Shown piece by piece: positions 33,903 through 43,240 of a stretch of DNA of 64,000 bases (positions within the stretch are counted from its first letter, which is position 1; every line of letters starts with the position of its first letter). The position numbers were made by a program, and so were the translations under genes. Under the pieces are notes generated by a model, which was given only the letters and a program-made list of their open reading frames with translations, ran no database searches and had not been told where the DNA came from. Source of the DNA: Candidatus Methanomethylicaceae archaeon (GTDB lineage: Archaea; Thermoproteota; Methanomethylicia; Methanomethylicales; Methanomethylicaceae); contig JACTUC010000006.1 of NCBI GenBank assembly GCA_015660995.1, forward strand, positions 47,566 through 111,565. The letters are read 5' to 3'.

Positions 33903-34865
33903 CTAGAGGGTGATTCTTGGTTCCATGCCATACTTCTTATACCAGTTGATAAATTCAGCCAACCCGTCTTTGAAGACGTACTTCGGTGCCCAGCCGAGGA
34001 CCTTCATGGCCTTGGAAGCATCGGCAATTAGGTTCTTGATCTCTCCTATGCGCGGATCAACAAAAACCGGCTCCAACTGCCCCTTCTTACCACATAGCTC
34101 GATTATCATGCTGGCCAGATTTATTATGCTGATCGCCTTTCCTGTCCCAAAGTTCAAGGGTTCCTTAATTTGCCCCTTGTGGTTGAGAACCTTGTCGTAG
34201 CCATTGACTGCATCCTCAATGTAAACGTAATCTCTTGCCTGCTTTCCATCCCCGAATACTATTGGTGGGAGATTGCTCAAGACTCGCCTGGTAAAAATCG
34301 ATATGACCCCGCCATAGCCGAGGTCCCTCTGGCGAGGGCCGAACGTGTTGAAGAACCTTAGGATCGGTATGTCCATACCGTAAGTTTGAGCATATGCATA
34401 GCACATCCTATCTGCAGCAATCTTGCTTGCCCCATATGGGTGGGGTGCGCAGAGAGGGTGCTTCTCGTCTATGGGCACGTACTGTGAGGACCCATAGACC
34501 TCGCTCGACGAGGCATAGATCACCCTGTTTATGTCATAAAGCCTCGCAGTCTCCAACACGTTTTGCGTGCCCATAACGTTGATGTCATAGGTAAGCTTCG
34601 GTTCCACATACGACCTGTCAACATGGATCTGAGCTGCGAGGTGGAAAATCACATCCAGATTAGGCGCAACTTTTTCCAGGTCTTGGACGTTCCTAATGTC
34701 ACCGTTGATCAGTTTGAAGTTCCTATAGTCCAGAAGGTGCCTGACGTTCAGAAGATTTCCGCTGAGGAAGTTATCAAAGCAGATCACGTTGTGCCCCTTT
34801 TTGGTATACTTGTCGCAAAGGTGGCTTCCTATGAACCCTGCGCCGCCCGTGATCAAAATTCTCAT
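33903..34865 (-). CDS. NAD-dependent SDR nucleotide-sugar epimerase/dehydratase
   Basis: 320 residues. NAD-binding [46 protein letters not shown] and the catalytic YGASKIAADR are all visible, with GDGKQARDYVYIEDAV near the substrate site. The closest families by eye are dTDP-glucose/GDP-sugar 4,6-dehydratases and UDP-sugar epimerases; S-S-E in the SSSEVYG motif is typical of dehydratase-like members, which would give the keto-sugar used by the aminotransferase and E1 pair. Its ATG overlaps the GT4 stop by 4 bases. Confidence 0.87.
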   Translation of the reverse strand: MRILITGGAGFIGSHLCDKYTKKGHNVICFDNFLSGNLLNVRHLLDYRNFKLINGDIRNVQDLEKVAPNLDVIFHLAAQIHVDRSYVEPKLTYDINVMGTQNVLETARLYDINRVIYASSSEVYGSSQYVPIDEKHPLCAPHPYGASKIAADRMCYAYAQTYGMDIPILRFFNTFGPRQRDLGYGGVISIFTRRVLSNLPPIVFGDGKQARDYVYIEDAVNGYDKVLNHKGQIKEPLNFGTGKAISIINLASMIIELCGKKGQLEPVFVDPRIGEIKNLIADASKAMKVLGWAPKYVFKDGLAEFINWYKKYGMEPRITL

Positions 34866-35950
34866 GCTTTATCCTCCGATGCAAGATTACTATATATTCT
34901 CTCCACCTTTTCCATCTCTTTATAGTAATCGTTTTTCGTTTCAATAACTTTCCTATTCTTTATCCCGAACTCTATCCTCAGGTTCTCATCCTTCAACATG
35001 ATCAAGACCTTCGCTGCAAGAGATTCAGGATTCTGTTGTGGGATGATGAAGCCGTTCACGCCATCTTCTATCCACTTCCTATTATCACCATTGTCCGTTA
35101 CCACAACTGGAAGCCCGCAGGCCATTGCCTCGGCAGTGCTTGCAGCGAGCCCCGCATCGGAGAGCGAGGTTGAAATGTAAACGTCAGCCGCTGCCAAGTA
35201 TTCGGGCAAAACCTCTGGGGGCAAGGCACCAGTGAACCTAAAGTGCTTTTCGACTCCCAGCGACATCGCAAGATCCTTCAGCAAGGCATCCTGTGATCCC
35301 TTCCCTATAACCAGAAATATCGTTCCCGGGGCTTCCTTAAGTATGAGTGGGGAGGCTCTCACAAGAGTTGCAACATCATAAATAGGCTCCAGGTTCCTGA
35401 CGCTTATTACTACCTGCGACTCGGAAAGTCCAAGCTCCCTACCCTTCTCACCCTTGGTGACTGGTCGGAACCTCTGGGTATCCACGCCGAAGTATACCAT
35501 CTGGAGCTTACCCATCTCTAACCCGAAGCCCTTTAGCGGTACCCTGAGATGCTCACCATCAGAGGTCACGACATCCGCTCTCCTCAAAACGTACCTGGTT
35601 AGATACCTCTTTATCCAAGACTCATGGGGAGCAACCAGGACATCTGAGCCCCAAACTGTCAATATGAATGGATGAAAACCAGAAAAAGCTGCCAACCATC
35701 CGTAAAGCGTAAGGTAGTGGGCGTGAATGATGTCGGGAGCCAAGTCACCAATGATGGATTTCGTGTACGTGTAGCCCTTAAAAAGCTTCAGATAGACATT
35801 ATCAGCCCTAGGGAGCACATGGAGCGCAACCCCCTCCATGTCCGATGGCTTGTCTGTGATCAGGTGAACCTCGTGACCCTGCTTTACAAAGTATGCCAAC
35901 CACCGTTTGGTATGAATGCTGCCTCCATCAGCAATGTATAGGATCTTCAC
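34862..35950 (-). CDS. GT4-type glycosyltransferase
   Basis: 362 residues, first gene of the minus-strand operon. Start GTG. N-domain: ILYIADGGSIHTKRWLAYF and DIIHAHYLTLYGWLAAF, VWGSDVLVAP. C-domain: VVISVRNLEPIYDVATLVRA, FRFTGALPPEVLPEYLAAAD and the donor-binding EAMACGLPVVVTDNGDN. GT-B fold, retaining. Donor and acceptor are not predictable. The ATGA overlap with the SDR gene gives coupling. Confidence 0.9.
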   Translation of the reverse strand: MKILYIADGGSIHTKRWLAYFVKQGHEVHLITDKPSDMEGVALHVLPRADNVYLKLFKGYTYTKSIIGDLAPDIIHAHYLTLYGWLAAFSGFHPFILTVWGSDVLVAPHESWIKRYLTRYVLRRADVVTSDGEHLRVPLKGFGLEMGKLQMVYFGVDTQRFRPVTKGEKGRELGLSESQVVISVRNLEPIYDVATLVRASPLILKEAPGTIFLVIGKGSQDALLKDLAMSLGVEKHFRFTGALPPEVLPEYLAAADVYISTSLSDAGLAASTAEAMACGLPVVVTDNGDNRKWIEDGVNGFIIPQQNPESLAAKVLIMLKDENLRIEFGIKNRKVIETKNDYYKEMEKVERIYSNLASEDKA

Positions 35951-36327
35951 ACCATACCAGCCCTTTCTGAAGGGGACACATCTGCGCTCTGCGTTGCCCC
36001 CTCTGATCTTCCCACAAGGAACCTATCTTGACAGGGCGCTATCTCTCTAACAATCATTTTTAACGCCCAAACATCTTTGTAAATAAAGATTTATTGCATA
36101 CAACTAAACCACCAGAACCTTGAACCAACAGCTAACCTATATTGAGCTCACCCATTGTAAAAATCTTCTGCTCTATTATTGATGGTGATATCCGCATTAT
36201 CTCAGGACAGGTTTAAAGAAAAAGGTTGAGCTTTTTAACTTTTTCTTCATCGTCATGGTGCCGTTAAGCATCCTTTCGATCTATACAATAGTATAAATGG
36301 TGGCAATAACGGAAACCTTTTTTATTA
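35951..36327. other. divergent intergenic region between GT4 and flippase operons
   Basis: No gene seen in 377 bases. It must hold promoters for both directions. On the plus side TAGTATAAAT (36288-36297) precedes the flippase ATG by about 30 bases. A small inverted repeat ATCTTT/AAAGAT with a 6-base spacer (36073-36090) overlaps a possible minus-strand TATA (CTTTATTTACA). Composition turns AT-rich from here. Confidence 0.4.
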
Positions 36328-37881
36328 ATGACAGACTTTTATCGCAAGGATGTTACTGTGTCCAATACAGCTGCTGTCCCGACTAGACCTGGGACAAAAG
36401 TTCGTCTACGGTACGCCTCCCTCATAATGTATGCCCTAAACGTTGGAGGGCTATTCTTCAGTTTCTTCTTCATCACTTTGTTGGCTAGGAAGTTGACAGT
36501 CCAAGATTATGGAATCTGGGTTATGATAATCAGCTATGTAGGCTACTTCGTTTTGCCGTCGACCATATTTTCCTACTGGCTACCTCGCAATATCAGCAGG
36601 GGCAATAATACCGCCAAAACGGGTTTTTATGCCTCAATCATATTTGGGCTTGTCTCATTGCCCTTGTACCTAGTCCTTATTCAGTTCATCTCTCGAGGGC
36701 TCAATCAGCCTATATTGCCACTTACCATATCTGCTGTCATACTCTTAATGGACTATCTGAACTCATCCTTTAGCGCGATGGCTTCTGGCTATTCCCCACA
36801 AATAAATGGATACAATTCCTTTGCTTTGAAGATAGGACAAGCGATCTCCGGATACTTTTTGATAGGCTTCTTAGCGCTGGGTCTTGTGGGGGCTGTAGTT
36901 GCGGTCTTGATAGGTAGATTCTGTGCAAATACCGTAAGCTTAGTAATGAACCGAGCCCTGTTAAAGAATTCCAGCTTCAACTTCTCAATTATTGTCTCTT
37001 GGTTAAGGACATCTTGGTTGCCTATACTTGCATCCATAACGAGCCTCCTACTTGCCTTTGACGTTGTTATCGTCAGAATCTTTAGCGGTACCGCGGCTCC
37101 AGTGGCTTATTATGGTGTGTCTACAAGCCTCCTGTCGGTAGTCGTTTTCGCGGGGGTAGTCTCAAGCTCATTATATCCAAAGATATTATCCAAAAAGAAC
37201 CTTGATGACTTACCGGAAGCCATCTGGTTGACCTTTCTGTTAGCTCTCCCCCTTATCTATATAATCGTCATTTACGCAGGCCCTCTTGCAGCTGTTTTTG
37301 GCCTACAATATTTGGCCATCGCATGGCCACTACGCGTCTTATGTTTGGCTTCTCTACTGCAGGTAGTTGGGGGTCTTGCGGGGACGTCATACATAGGCCT
37401 TGACTGCACAGATGAGGACACTCTGTCTACAAAGACACTGCTGAAGTCTGCTATTTTTAAAAACAGCTTAGTTACCCTCCTCATCAACTCTTTCTATCTC
37501 ATTGCATTGACCGGGATCTCCTTTCTTGGTATGGATTTGGAGCTTCTTGTTACGATATGGTGCCTAGCCTTGGCTTCCTCCTATGCACTCAACTTCCTAG
37601 TAATAGTCTATCTCATGAAGAGAGACTTTGGTCAGAGGTTCCACTTCCAAAATCTTGCTAGAAATTTTATTATTTTCACTATCCCTGCTATCCCCATGTC
37701 CTTACCATTCTTTATAATAAAAATTCAGGTAGTCCAAGGTATCTACCAGATGCTCCTTAACCTCTTCCCCCCTATAGCGCTCTCTCTTGTCATTTACTTT
37801 GCATGTTTGTACCTTATAGATCATAAGTTCAGGTCGACTCTTAGGGATATATTCCATAATATTTTGCACTGGAAACAATAG
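36328..37881 (+). CDS. Wzx-like polysaccharide flippase
   Basis: 517 residues with about 12-14 hydrophobic segments and few charged residues between them, the pattern of the MOP/polysaccharide_synt superfamily. The start, LNVGGLFFSFFFITLLARKLTVQDYGIWVM, is typical: a first helix followed by the conserved DYG-W segment. Such proteins flip lipid-linked oligosaccharides across the cytoplasmic membrane. Context (AglH-like initiation, many glycosyltransferases) supports this. TATA at 36288-36297. It is transcribed away from the other glycan genes and ends at a 230-base AT-rich gap with no gene. Confidence 0.85.
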   Translation: MTDFYRKDVTVSNTAAVPTRPGTKVRLRYASLIMYALNVGGLFFSFFFITLLARKLTVQDYGIWVMIISYVGYFVLPSTIFSYWLPRNISRGNNTAKTGFYASIIFGLVSLPLYLVLIQFISRGLNQPILPLTISAVILLMDYLNSSFSAMASGYSPQINGYNSFALKIGQAISGYFLIGFLALGLVGAVVAVLIGRFCANTVSLVMNRALLKNSSFNFSIIVSWLRTSWLPILASITSLLLAFDVVIVRIFSGTAAPVAYYGVSTSLLSVVVFAGVVSSSLYPKILSKKNLDDLPEAIWLTFLLALPLIYIIVIYAGPLAAVFGLQYLAIAWPLRVLCLASLLQVVGGLAGTSYIGLDCTDEDTLSTKTLLKSAIFKNSLVTLLINSFYLIALTGISFLGMDLELLVTIWCLALASSYALNFLVIVYLMKRDFGQRFHFQNLARNFIIFTIPAIPMSLPFFIIKIQVVQGIYQMLLNLFPPIALSLVIYFACLYLIDHKFRSTLRDIFHNILHWKQ

Positions 37882-38113
37882 GAAATTCTTCTTGTTACTA
37901 AATGATTATCTAAAGTCTCGGCGACCAAATTAAATATTGATATCCTTACCGATTCCTTTCTCTATTGCCGTGGTAACCATAATAATATTTTATTTTTGAA
38001 GTGTAAAAAAGTCCTCCATATTATTTATGGATGCGGTATGAAAACTCCATGTCATCGCCCCAGCAATAGCCTTTTTTGTTTGTGCACGACGCCCAAGTAA
38101 TTAAAACAAATAT

Positions 38114-38785
38114 CTAACCCAGAACATATTTAACAATAACCCGCCTTCTTAACAAATCAGCAAACCAAGCTTTTTTATACGAACTACTTAGCCAACCAAG
38201 GAGATAATTGATATTGCGACATAGAACGGTATAATGCAGAGCGTATATAAAAGGCAGACCAAACGCCCTTTCTGTTTCACCGTTCGCACGCATCTCCCTA
38301 TCCGAGTGCGGTACGTAGGGGTAATTAATGCCCTCTATAGGCTTAAATTGATACCAATCAATCAGCCCCAGCGCAAAGGGCAACAGGATCATATACTGGT
38401 CCTCTCCCTGGCACTCACCCCAACGCTCTTTATGAACTTCAATAAAGAAAGGGACCTTCACCAACAGGCAGTTGCCTGTCCCACAGATAGGCTCATCCAA
38501 TGACAGCAGCCTTTGGATCACGCCAGGGCAGAGCGACACATCGCCATCAATTTTCAAGATGTGGGAATAACGGTTAAGGTCAAAGCAACCCAACGCCTTG
38601 TTAATCGAGATTCCCATCCTAACGCCCAAGGGCAAACTCTGATCGACATCAACAACAATGTTGTCAACCGCATCAACAGGCACAGCAGAGACAATATAAA
38701 TGTCCTGAGTAATATTCTGTTCTTGCAACATCCTCATATTTTCAGGCTCAATATAATCTTTGGTTATAACCAAAGTTAATATCAT
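38114..38785 (-). CDS. small GT-A-like glycosyltransferase
   Basis: 223 residues. LTLVITKDYIEP opens a Rossmann-like fold, ILKIDGDVSLCPG supplies a DxD-type metal/nucleotide motif (about residue 77), and LPLGVRMGISINKALGCFD resembles the segment in GT2-family enzymes that precedes it. The second half is not recognisable. Probably a glycosyltransferase of the surface locus. It stands alone on the minus strand in the AT-rich region. Confidence 0.6.
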   Translation of the reverse strand: MILTLVITKDYIEPENMRMLQEQNITQDIYIVSAVPVDAVDNIVVDVDQSLPLGVRMGISINKALGCFDLNRYSHILKIDGDVSLCPGVIQRLLSLDEPICGTGNCLLVKVPFFIEVHKERWGECQGEDQYMILLPFALGLIDWYQFKPIEGINYPYVPHSDREMRANGETERAFGLPFIYALHYTVLCRNINYLLGWLSSSYKKAWFADLLRRRVIVKYVLG

Positions 38786-39188
38786 ATGTTCGCTTCCTCC
38801 TACCTTTTAATTGCTTCAGCCTCAGCCTTGCACGTTCAGCCACTCATCTTCTATTTTCAGTTGCATCAATAAAAAGGTATTATGTAAGGAATGTAAATCA
38901 AAATCCTGATGGGCAATACGGTGAAGAAAAAAACAGAAGCATTAAATGATTTTTAAGCACCTTAATATGTTAGGGCAAAATTCAAAATTCTTGTGCGTTA
39001 ATAAGTAATCAAGAGTATTAACCTATAAAGCGTAAATAACTAGTGTCTCCATTGGTGACTAAAACTTCGTGCCTGCCCAAAGCGGTGACCAAAACGAAGT
39101 CACCATCTTCTGTTAAACCCAACAACTAACCTTTTTATTATTTTTTAATGTATATTAATGTCTTAGAACAAAATAATGAGAGATTATA
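38786..39188. other. AT-rich intergenic region with repeated GGTGAC motifs
   Basis: 403 bases without a recognisable gene. GGTGACYAAAAC occurs twice in direct orientation (39054-39065 and 39084-39095, 30 bases apart), and the second copy starts an inverted repeat GGTGAC/GTCACC (39084-39104). TATA-like TGTATATTAA (39149-39158) precedes the small gene at 39189. Confidence 0.45.
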
Positions 39189-39563
39189 TTGAAAAGCATC
39201 TGCTATGCTGATCTGCTCGACCTTTGGAACAAAGGGAAAAAGAACGGTGCCCTTAGTAGATTAGGTTATATGAAAAGGGGATTATTTAGTGCAGCTCTTG
39301 AGTACTGTAAAATGATGGGCAAGATTGCTCATCCAAAGCTCATCGAAGTCGTCGAAGGCATAGCTGAATTAATTAGAAATACCGTAAGTCAGAAGATATT
39401 CCGAAGAGGAATAGATCGCGCTTCAGCAATGATTAAAAATACTAGATTAATGAAGATCTTTCCCTCCCTAATAAAATGGATCAAGTCCGATACTTTCGTA
39501 TTCTGGCTTGGCACGGATCTACTCTTCCAAAGGAGTTCTTGGATTTGGTTCAGAAGAGAATAA
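39189..39563 (+). CDS. hypothetical basic protein
   Basis: 124 residues from a TTG start. No family recognised. It is Lys/Arg-rich, mostly helical in appearance, with weakly hydrophobic stretches (AALEYCKMMGKIAHPKL, VFWLGTDLLF). It precedes the heptose genes by 43 bases in the same direction, with a TATA-like box at 39149-39158 at suitable spacing, which makes it a plausible first gene of that operon. It might instead be a decayed remnant of a glycan enzyme. Confidence 0.4.
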   Translation: MKSICYADLLDLWNKGKKNGALSRLGYMKRGLFSAALEYCKMMGKIAHPKLIEVVEGIAELIRNTVSQKIFRRGIDRASAMIKNTRLMKIFPSLIKWIKSDTFVFWLGTDLLFQRSSWIWFRRE

Positions 39564-39606
39564 ACTTTTATTATGTATCAAGGTTCATATCCTTAGGAAT
39601 ATCCAT

Positions 39607-40590
39607 ATGATAGTTACTAAGACTCCTTTCCGATTGACTCTTGGAGGCGGCGGAACCGACCTAAAGCCTTACTATTCGAAATTCGGTGGATTTGTAGTAA
39701 CAACCGCTCTCAACAAACACATGTATATTGTAGTCAAAAACATGTTTGAAGAAAAGATTAGGTTAAGCTATTCTCTAACGGAAATCGTCGACTCACGTGA
39801 TAAAATAAAGCACCCCTTGGTCCGAGAAGCCTTAAAAATGCTCAATCTCTCAAAGAGCATAGAAATCGTATCCATAGCTGATGTGCCATCCAAAACAGGT
39901 CTTGGTTCGTCCGGCAGTTTTACCGTGGGACTTCTACATGCCCTTCATACTTTCAAGGAGGATGTATTTTATCCGCAACAGCTCGCCGAAGAGGCTTGTA
40001 AGATACAAATGGAGATACTAAAAGAGGCCGAGGGCAAACAGGATCCCTATGTTGCCGCTTTTGGCAGGGTTATTTCCTTGGATATTACAAAAAGCGGAAG
40101 GGTAAAAGTTTCTCAAATCAAAATGCAGACCGACGTCTTAAGTGAGCTTCAAAACAGCATGCTCTTCTTCTATACGGGAATCCAACGTTCATCTTCCGAT
40201 GTTCTTTCAAAACAAACAAAGGCCGTGGAGAATGATGAAACAAAAGTCTTGGAGGCAATGCACCATATCAAGGAAATTGGATTCAAGGTGAAGTCTGCTT
40301 TAGTAAAAGGCGATATTGAAGAGTTTGGGCGCCTTCAGAACGAGCACTGGCTTGCAAAGAAGAACATCAACAATAATGTGTCCAATGGGCAGATTGACAA
40401 ATGGTATCAGATGGGTGTGGACGCTGGCGCACTTGGTGGCAAGATAATGGGGGCAGGAGGCGGAGGGTTTTTGATGTTCTGCAGCATCGATTCAAGAGAC
40501 AAAATTAGGAAAGCCATGGCAAAGGAAAGCCTCAAAGAGGTTCACTTCAGAATTGGAGAAGAGGGCTCAAAAGTTTTAATAAACTTATGA
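39607..40590 (+). CDS. hddA: GHMP sugar kinase, heptose-7-phosphate kinase-like (HddA)
   Basis: 327 residues from the ATG at 39607 (the frame is open to 39508). IVTKTPFRLTLGGGGTDLKPYY is the heptokinase/GHMP start, DVPSKTGLGSSGSFTVGLLHAL the ATP loop, and KIMGAGGGGFLMFC the C-terminal motif. The GGGGTDL motif marks the HddA/fucokinase-like group, which phosphorylates D-glycero-D-manno-heptose 7-phosphate at C1. The following genes (GmhA, GmhB, transaldolase, nucleotidyltransferase) complete the pathway. Stop overlaps the gmhA start by 4 bases. Confidence 0.87.
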   Translation: MIVTKTPFRLTLGGGGTDLKPYYSKFGGFVVTTALNKHMYIVVKNMFEEKIRLSYSLTEIVDSRDKIKHPLVREALKMLNLSKSIEIVSIADVPSKTGLGSSGSFTVGLLHALHTFKEDVFYPQQLAEEACKIQMEILKEAEGKQDPYVAAFGRVISLDITKSGRVKVSQIKMQTDVLSELQNSMLFFYTGIQRSSSDVLSKQTKAVENDETKVLEAMHHIKEIGFKVKSALVKGDIEEFGRLQNEHWLAKKNINNNVSNGQIDKWYQMGVDAGALGGKIMGAGGGGFLMFCSIDSRDKIRKAMAKESLKEVHFRIGEEGSKVLINL

Positions 40591-41201
40591 TGGTGATTGG
40601 TATGGGCAACACGCAATTCGTTGAGGCATATTTTAAAGATATAGAAGTGATACTGAAAAAAATCTCTCAACAAGAAATAACCAAAGCTGTTAACTTATTG
40701 TATAATGCTTGGAAACAAGATCGGCAGATCTTCTTAATTGGAAATGGAGGCTCCGCATCTACAGCGACACATTTCGCAAGCGATCTCTCAAAGTCCTGCT
40801 CTGTTGAAGGTAAACCTCGATTTCGTGCAATGGCGCTGACTGATAATGCACCCCTTATCAGCGCATTGGTAAATGACGAGGGATGGAGTAACGTATACAC
40901 CTGGCAGCTCCAAAATCTGATGCTTGATGGCGACCTATTGGTTGCCATAAGCGTACATGGGGGCTCTGGCTCAGACAAAGCGGGTTTATGGTCGCAAAAT
41001 CTGCTAAAAGCCGTCAAGTTCGTAAAAGATAGAAAAGGCAAAGTGTTAGGTTTTTCGGGGTTTGATGGCGGTGCTCTGAAGGGAGCTTCTGACGTCTGCA
41101 TTGTTGTTCCGATAAACTCGACGCCACAGGTAGAAGGCTTTCACTCTGTGTTGACCCATCTCTTAGCTGAAAGACTCCACACCTTAATCGCGGAGAGCTA
41201 A
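40587..41201 (+). CDS. gmhA: phosphoheptose isomerase (GmhA)
   Basis: 204-residue SIS-domain protein that turns sedoheptulose 7-phosphate into D-glycero-D-manno-heptose 7-phosphate. FLIGNGGSASTATHFASDLSKSC (about 50-72) is the GmhA phosphosugar site, then LVAISVHGGSGSDKAGLWSQ and VEGFHSVLTHLLAERLH. Zinc-ligand type residues H and D are retained. It is about the same length as bacterial GmhA. Starts in the hddA stop; the next gene is 34 bases on. Archaea with GmhA are few. Confidence 0.88.
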   Translation: MMVIGMGNTQFVEAYFKDIEVILKKISQQEITKAVNLLYNAWKQDRQIFLIGNGGSASTATHFASDLSKSCSVEGKPRFRAMALTDNAPLISALVNDEGWSNVYTWQLQNLMLDGDLLVAISVHGGSGSDKAGLWSQNLLKAVKFVKDRKGKVLGFSGFDGGALKGASDVCIVVPINSTPQVEGFHSVLTHLLAERLHTLIAES

Positions 41202-41235
41202 ATAATGACTACCCCACTTACTATCATTAATTAAT

Positions 41236-41835
41236 ATGACAAAAGCAGTTCTAATGGATCGGGACGGCGTGATAAACGAGATTGTGTGCTTTCCAGAGTT
41301 GGGTGTACTCGATTCGCCATTGAATCCTGACCAGTTTAATCTTCTGCCGAGAGTTCCCAAAGCAATAAAAAATTTGAATGGCCTAGGCTTGAAGGTAATT
41401 ATCGTCTCAAATCAGCCTGTTATAGCAAAGGGAAAGACGACTAAGGCTCTTTTTAAAAAGATACGAGAAAAGATGACTAAACAACTGCAAACAAAGGGCG
41501 CTTTTATTGATGGCGAATACTACTGTTTCCACCATCCCCAAGCCAAACTCGAAGAATATAGGGTTTTATGCGGCTGTCGTAAACCGGCGCCAGGGCTTCT
41601 TCTTGAGGCCGCTAAAGATTTTGATCTAGATTTAACCAAATGCTATATGGTCGGAGATAGCCTCATTGATGTCGAAGCAGGTAAGAAAGTCGGATGTAAA
41701 ACAATCTTAATTGGAAAAATGAAATGCGACCTATGTAAGCTAATGGATGAAAATGGATTTATGCCAGATTGGATTGTAAATGATCTCTGTAGTGCATCAA
41801 AAATTATTGCAAAAGAGGAACGAAAAAATGACTGA
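41236..41835 (+). CDS. gmhB: heptose bisphosphate phosphatase (GmhB), HAD family
   Basis: 199 residues. HAD motif I is LMDRDGVINE, motif II VIIVSNQP, motif IV MVGDSLIDVEAG. The zinc-binding loop typical of GmhB/HisB-N is present as YYCFHHPQ plus LCGCRKPAPG, with three cysteines and two histidines. It removes the 7-phosphate of heptose 1,7-bisphosphate. It overlaps the transaldolase gene by 8 bases, so the two are coupled. Confidence 0.88.
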   Translation: MTKAVLMDRDGVINEIVCFPELGVLDSPLNPDQFNLLPRVPKAIKNLNGLGLKVIIVSNQPVIAKGKTTKALFKKIREKMTKQLQTKGAFIDGEYYCFHHPQAKLEEYRVLCGCRKPAPGLLLEAAKDFDLDLTKCYMVGDSLIDVEAGKKVGCKTILIGKMKCDLCKLMDENGFMPDWIVNDLCSASKIIAKEERKND

Positions 41836-42511
41836 AATCTTCCTAGATACGGCTAATACCGACGAGATAAGGGCAGTGCTTCCGTGGGGAATTGCCAGCG
41901 GAGTAACTACCAACCAAAAAATATTCTTTACTAGTTGTAAGGGCGTGAACTTTAAGCAAAGGGTCAAAGAGATCCTCTCGCTCGTCGATGGCCCATTGAG
42001 TGTAGAGTTGACTACATCATCCGGTTCTGATGAAGATCTTATAAACGAAGCCAAGGAATACGCCAGCTGGGGCAACAACATAGTCGTCAAAGTGCCCATG
42101 TGGGCTGATGGAAGAGGGCTGAGAATAATAAACCAGCTCCAACGTCTGGGCATTAAAACCAATGCCACATGCCTGATGACCGTAAACCAAGTTCTTCTTG
42201 CGAGCAAAGCTGGAGCCACCTACGTCAGCATATTCTTCAATCGTGTGAAGGATTCTGGAGCAGACCCAGTGCAAGTGATCAAAGAGTCGCGTCAAATAAT
42301 AGACATCTCTGGATTAAAATCCAAGATAATTGTTGGCAGCATAAGGAAGCCTGAAGACCTATCCCAAGCTGCAGTAGCCGGTGCCCACATACTTACAATC
42401 CCTCACAAGATCCTAATGCAGATGCCCTACCACGCTAAGACTGAAGAGACCATCAAAGAGTTCGATGAAGCCTGGGCCGAATTCCAAAAATCCCAAGGTT
42501 GCTCTGATTAA
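41828..42511 (+). CDS. transaldolase/fructose-6-phosphate aldolase family protein
   Basis: 227 residues from the ATG at 41828. FLDTANTDEIRAVLPWGIASGVTTNQ is the TalC/transaldolase start, and the Schiff-base lysine lies in NIVVKVPMW (about 85). LRIINQLQRLGIKTNATCLMT and TYVSIFFNRVKDSGAD follow as in the short family. Inside a heptose operon its likely task is to supply sedoheptulose 7-phosphate. Its usual partner GTNxxL motif shows N-Q-K instead of N-P-S after VTT, a deviation that may change activity. Confidence 0.8.
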   Translation: MTEIFLDTANTDEIRAVLPWGIASGVTTNQKIFFTSCKGVNFKQRVKEILSLVDGPLSVELTTSSGSDEDLINEAKEYASWGNNIVVKVPMWADGRGLRIINQLQRLGIKTNATCLMTVNQVLLASKAGATYVSIFFNRVKDSGADPVQVIKESRQIIDISGLKSKIIVGSIRKPEDLSQAAVAGAHILTIPHKILMQMPYHAKTEETIKEFDEAWAEFQKSQGCSD

Positions 42512-42517
42512 CTTTTT

Positions 42518-43240
42518 ATGATCGCAATAATTCTTGCCGGTGGATATGCAAAGCGGTTATGGCCTCTTACACTGGACAAACCTAAGGCCCTCTTGGATAT
42601 TGACGGAAGACCAATTATTGACTACATAATGGACAAGATTGCTAAAGAGAAAATAATAAAGAAAACAGTCATCTCAACCAACCTACGTTTCCAACACCAA
42701 TTTGAGAATTGGCTCTCAAGAAGGAAGTACAAAAACACTGCTTTTATCCCAGACGAATCAACCTCTCAAGACACTAAGATAGGTGTAGTGAGAGCGCTGG
42801 CAAATATTACATCAACGATTCATGATGATTTTATCGTGTTGGCTGCGGATAGCTTATTTAAAGATGATCTGGACAAGCTCATTGAATATTTCTACTTGAA
42901 ACGGTCCCCTGTGGTGGCCTTGTATAAGGCTCATTCACTTCAAGAAGTTAAAAGAGGCTCTGAAGTAAACATCGATCGCGATGGCAAAATAATTCAATTC
43001 GTAGAAAAACCCAAAAACCCAAAATCTAAACTAATAGGTTCTTGCATCTACGTCTTTCCTGCCAATGTTCGGGAATCCTTAATCAATTATGTAGAGAGCG
43101 GTTATCCATTGGACGAAGCGGGTAATTTTATTTCATGGCTTTATAAAAAAGGGCCCGTTTATGGTTTCATGTTAAATAGTCATTTATTAGATATCGGAAC
43201 AATAGATACCTACAAAGAGGCGCAATATTACTTTGAATAA
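42518..43240 (+). CDS. sugar-1-phosphate nucleotidyltransferase, HddC-like
   Basis: 240 residues: [27 protein letters not shown] (nucleotide site), [15 protein letters not shown] (metal-binding Asp) and [21 protein letters not shown]. It starts 6 bases after the transaldolase stop. By context it attaches a nucleotide to heptose 1-phosphate, giving GDP- or another NDP-heptose. It is a paralogue of the gene at 13172-13915. The start of the SDR gene overlaps its stop by 8 bases in the longest reading. Confidence 0.82.
   Translation: MIAIILAGGYAKRLWPLTLDKPKALLDIDGRPIIDYIMDKIAKEKIIKKTVISTNLRFQHQFENWLSRRKYKNTAFIPDESTSQDTKIGVVRALANITSTIHDDFIVLAADSLFKDDLDKLIEYFYLKRSPVVALYKAHSLQEVKRGSEVNIDRDGKIIQFVEKPKNPKSKLIGSCIYVFPANVRESLINYVESGYPLDEAGNFISWLYKKGPVYGFMLNSHLLDIGTIDTYKEAQYYFE

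Noticed and set aside
36073..36090. 6-bp inverted repeat with 6-base spacer
   Set aside because: Too short to distinguish from chance in AT-rich DNA; noted only in the intergenic entry.
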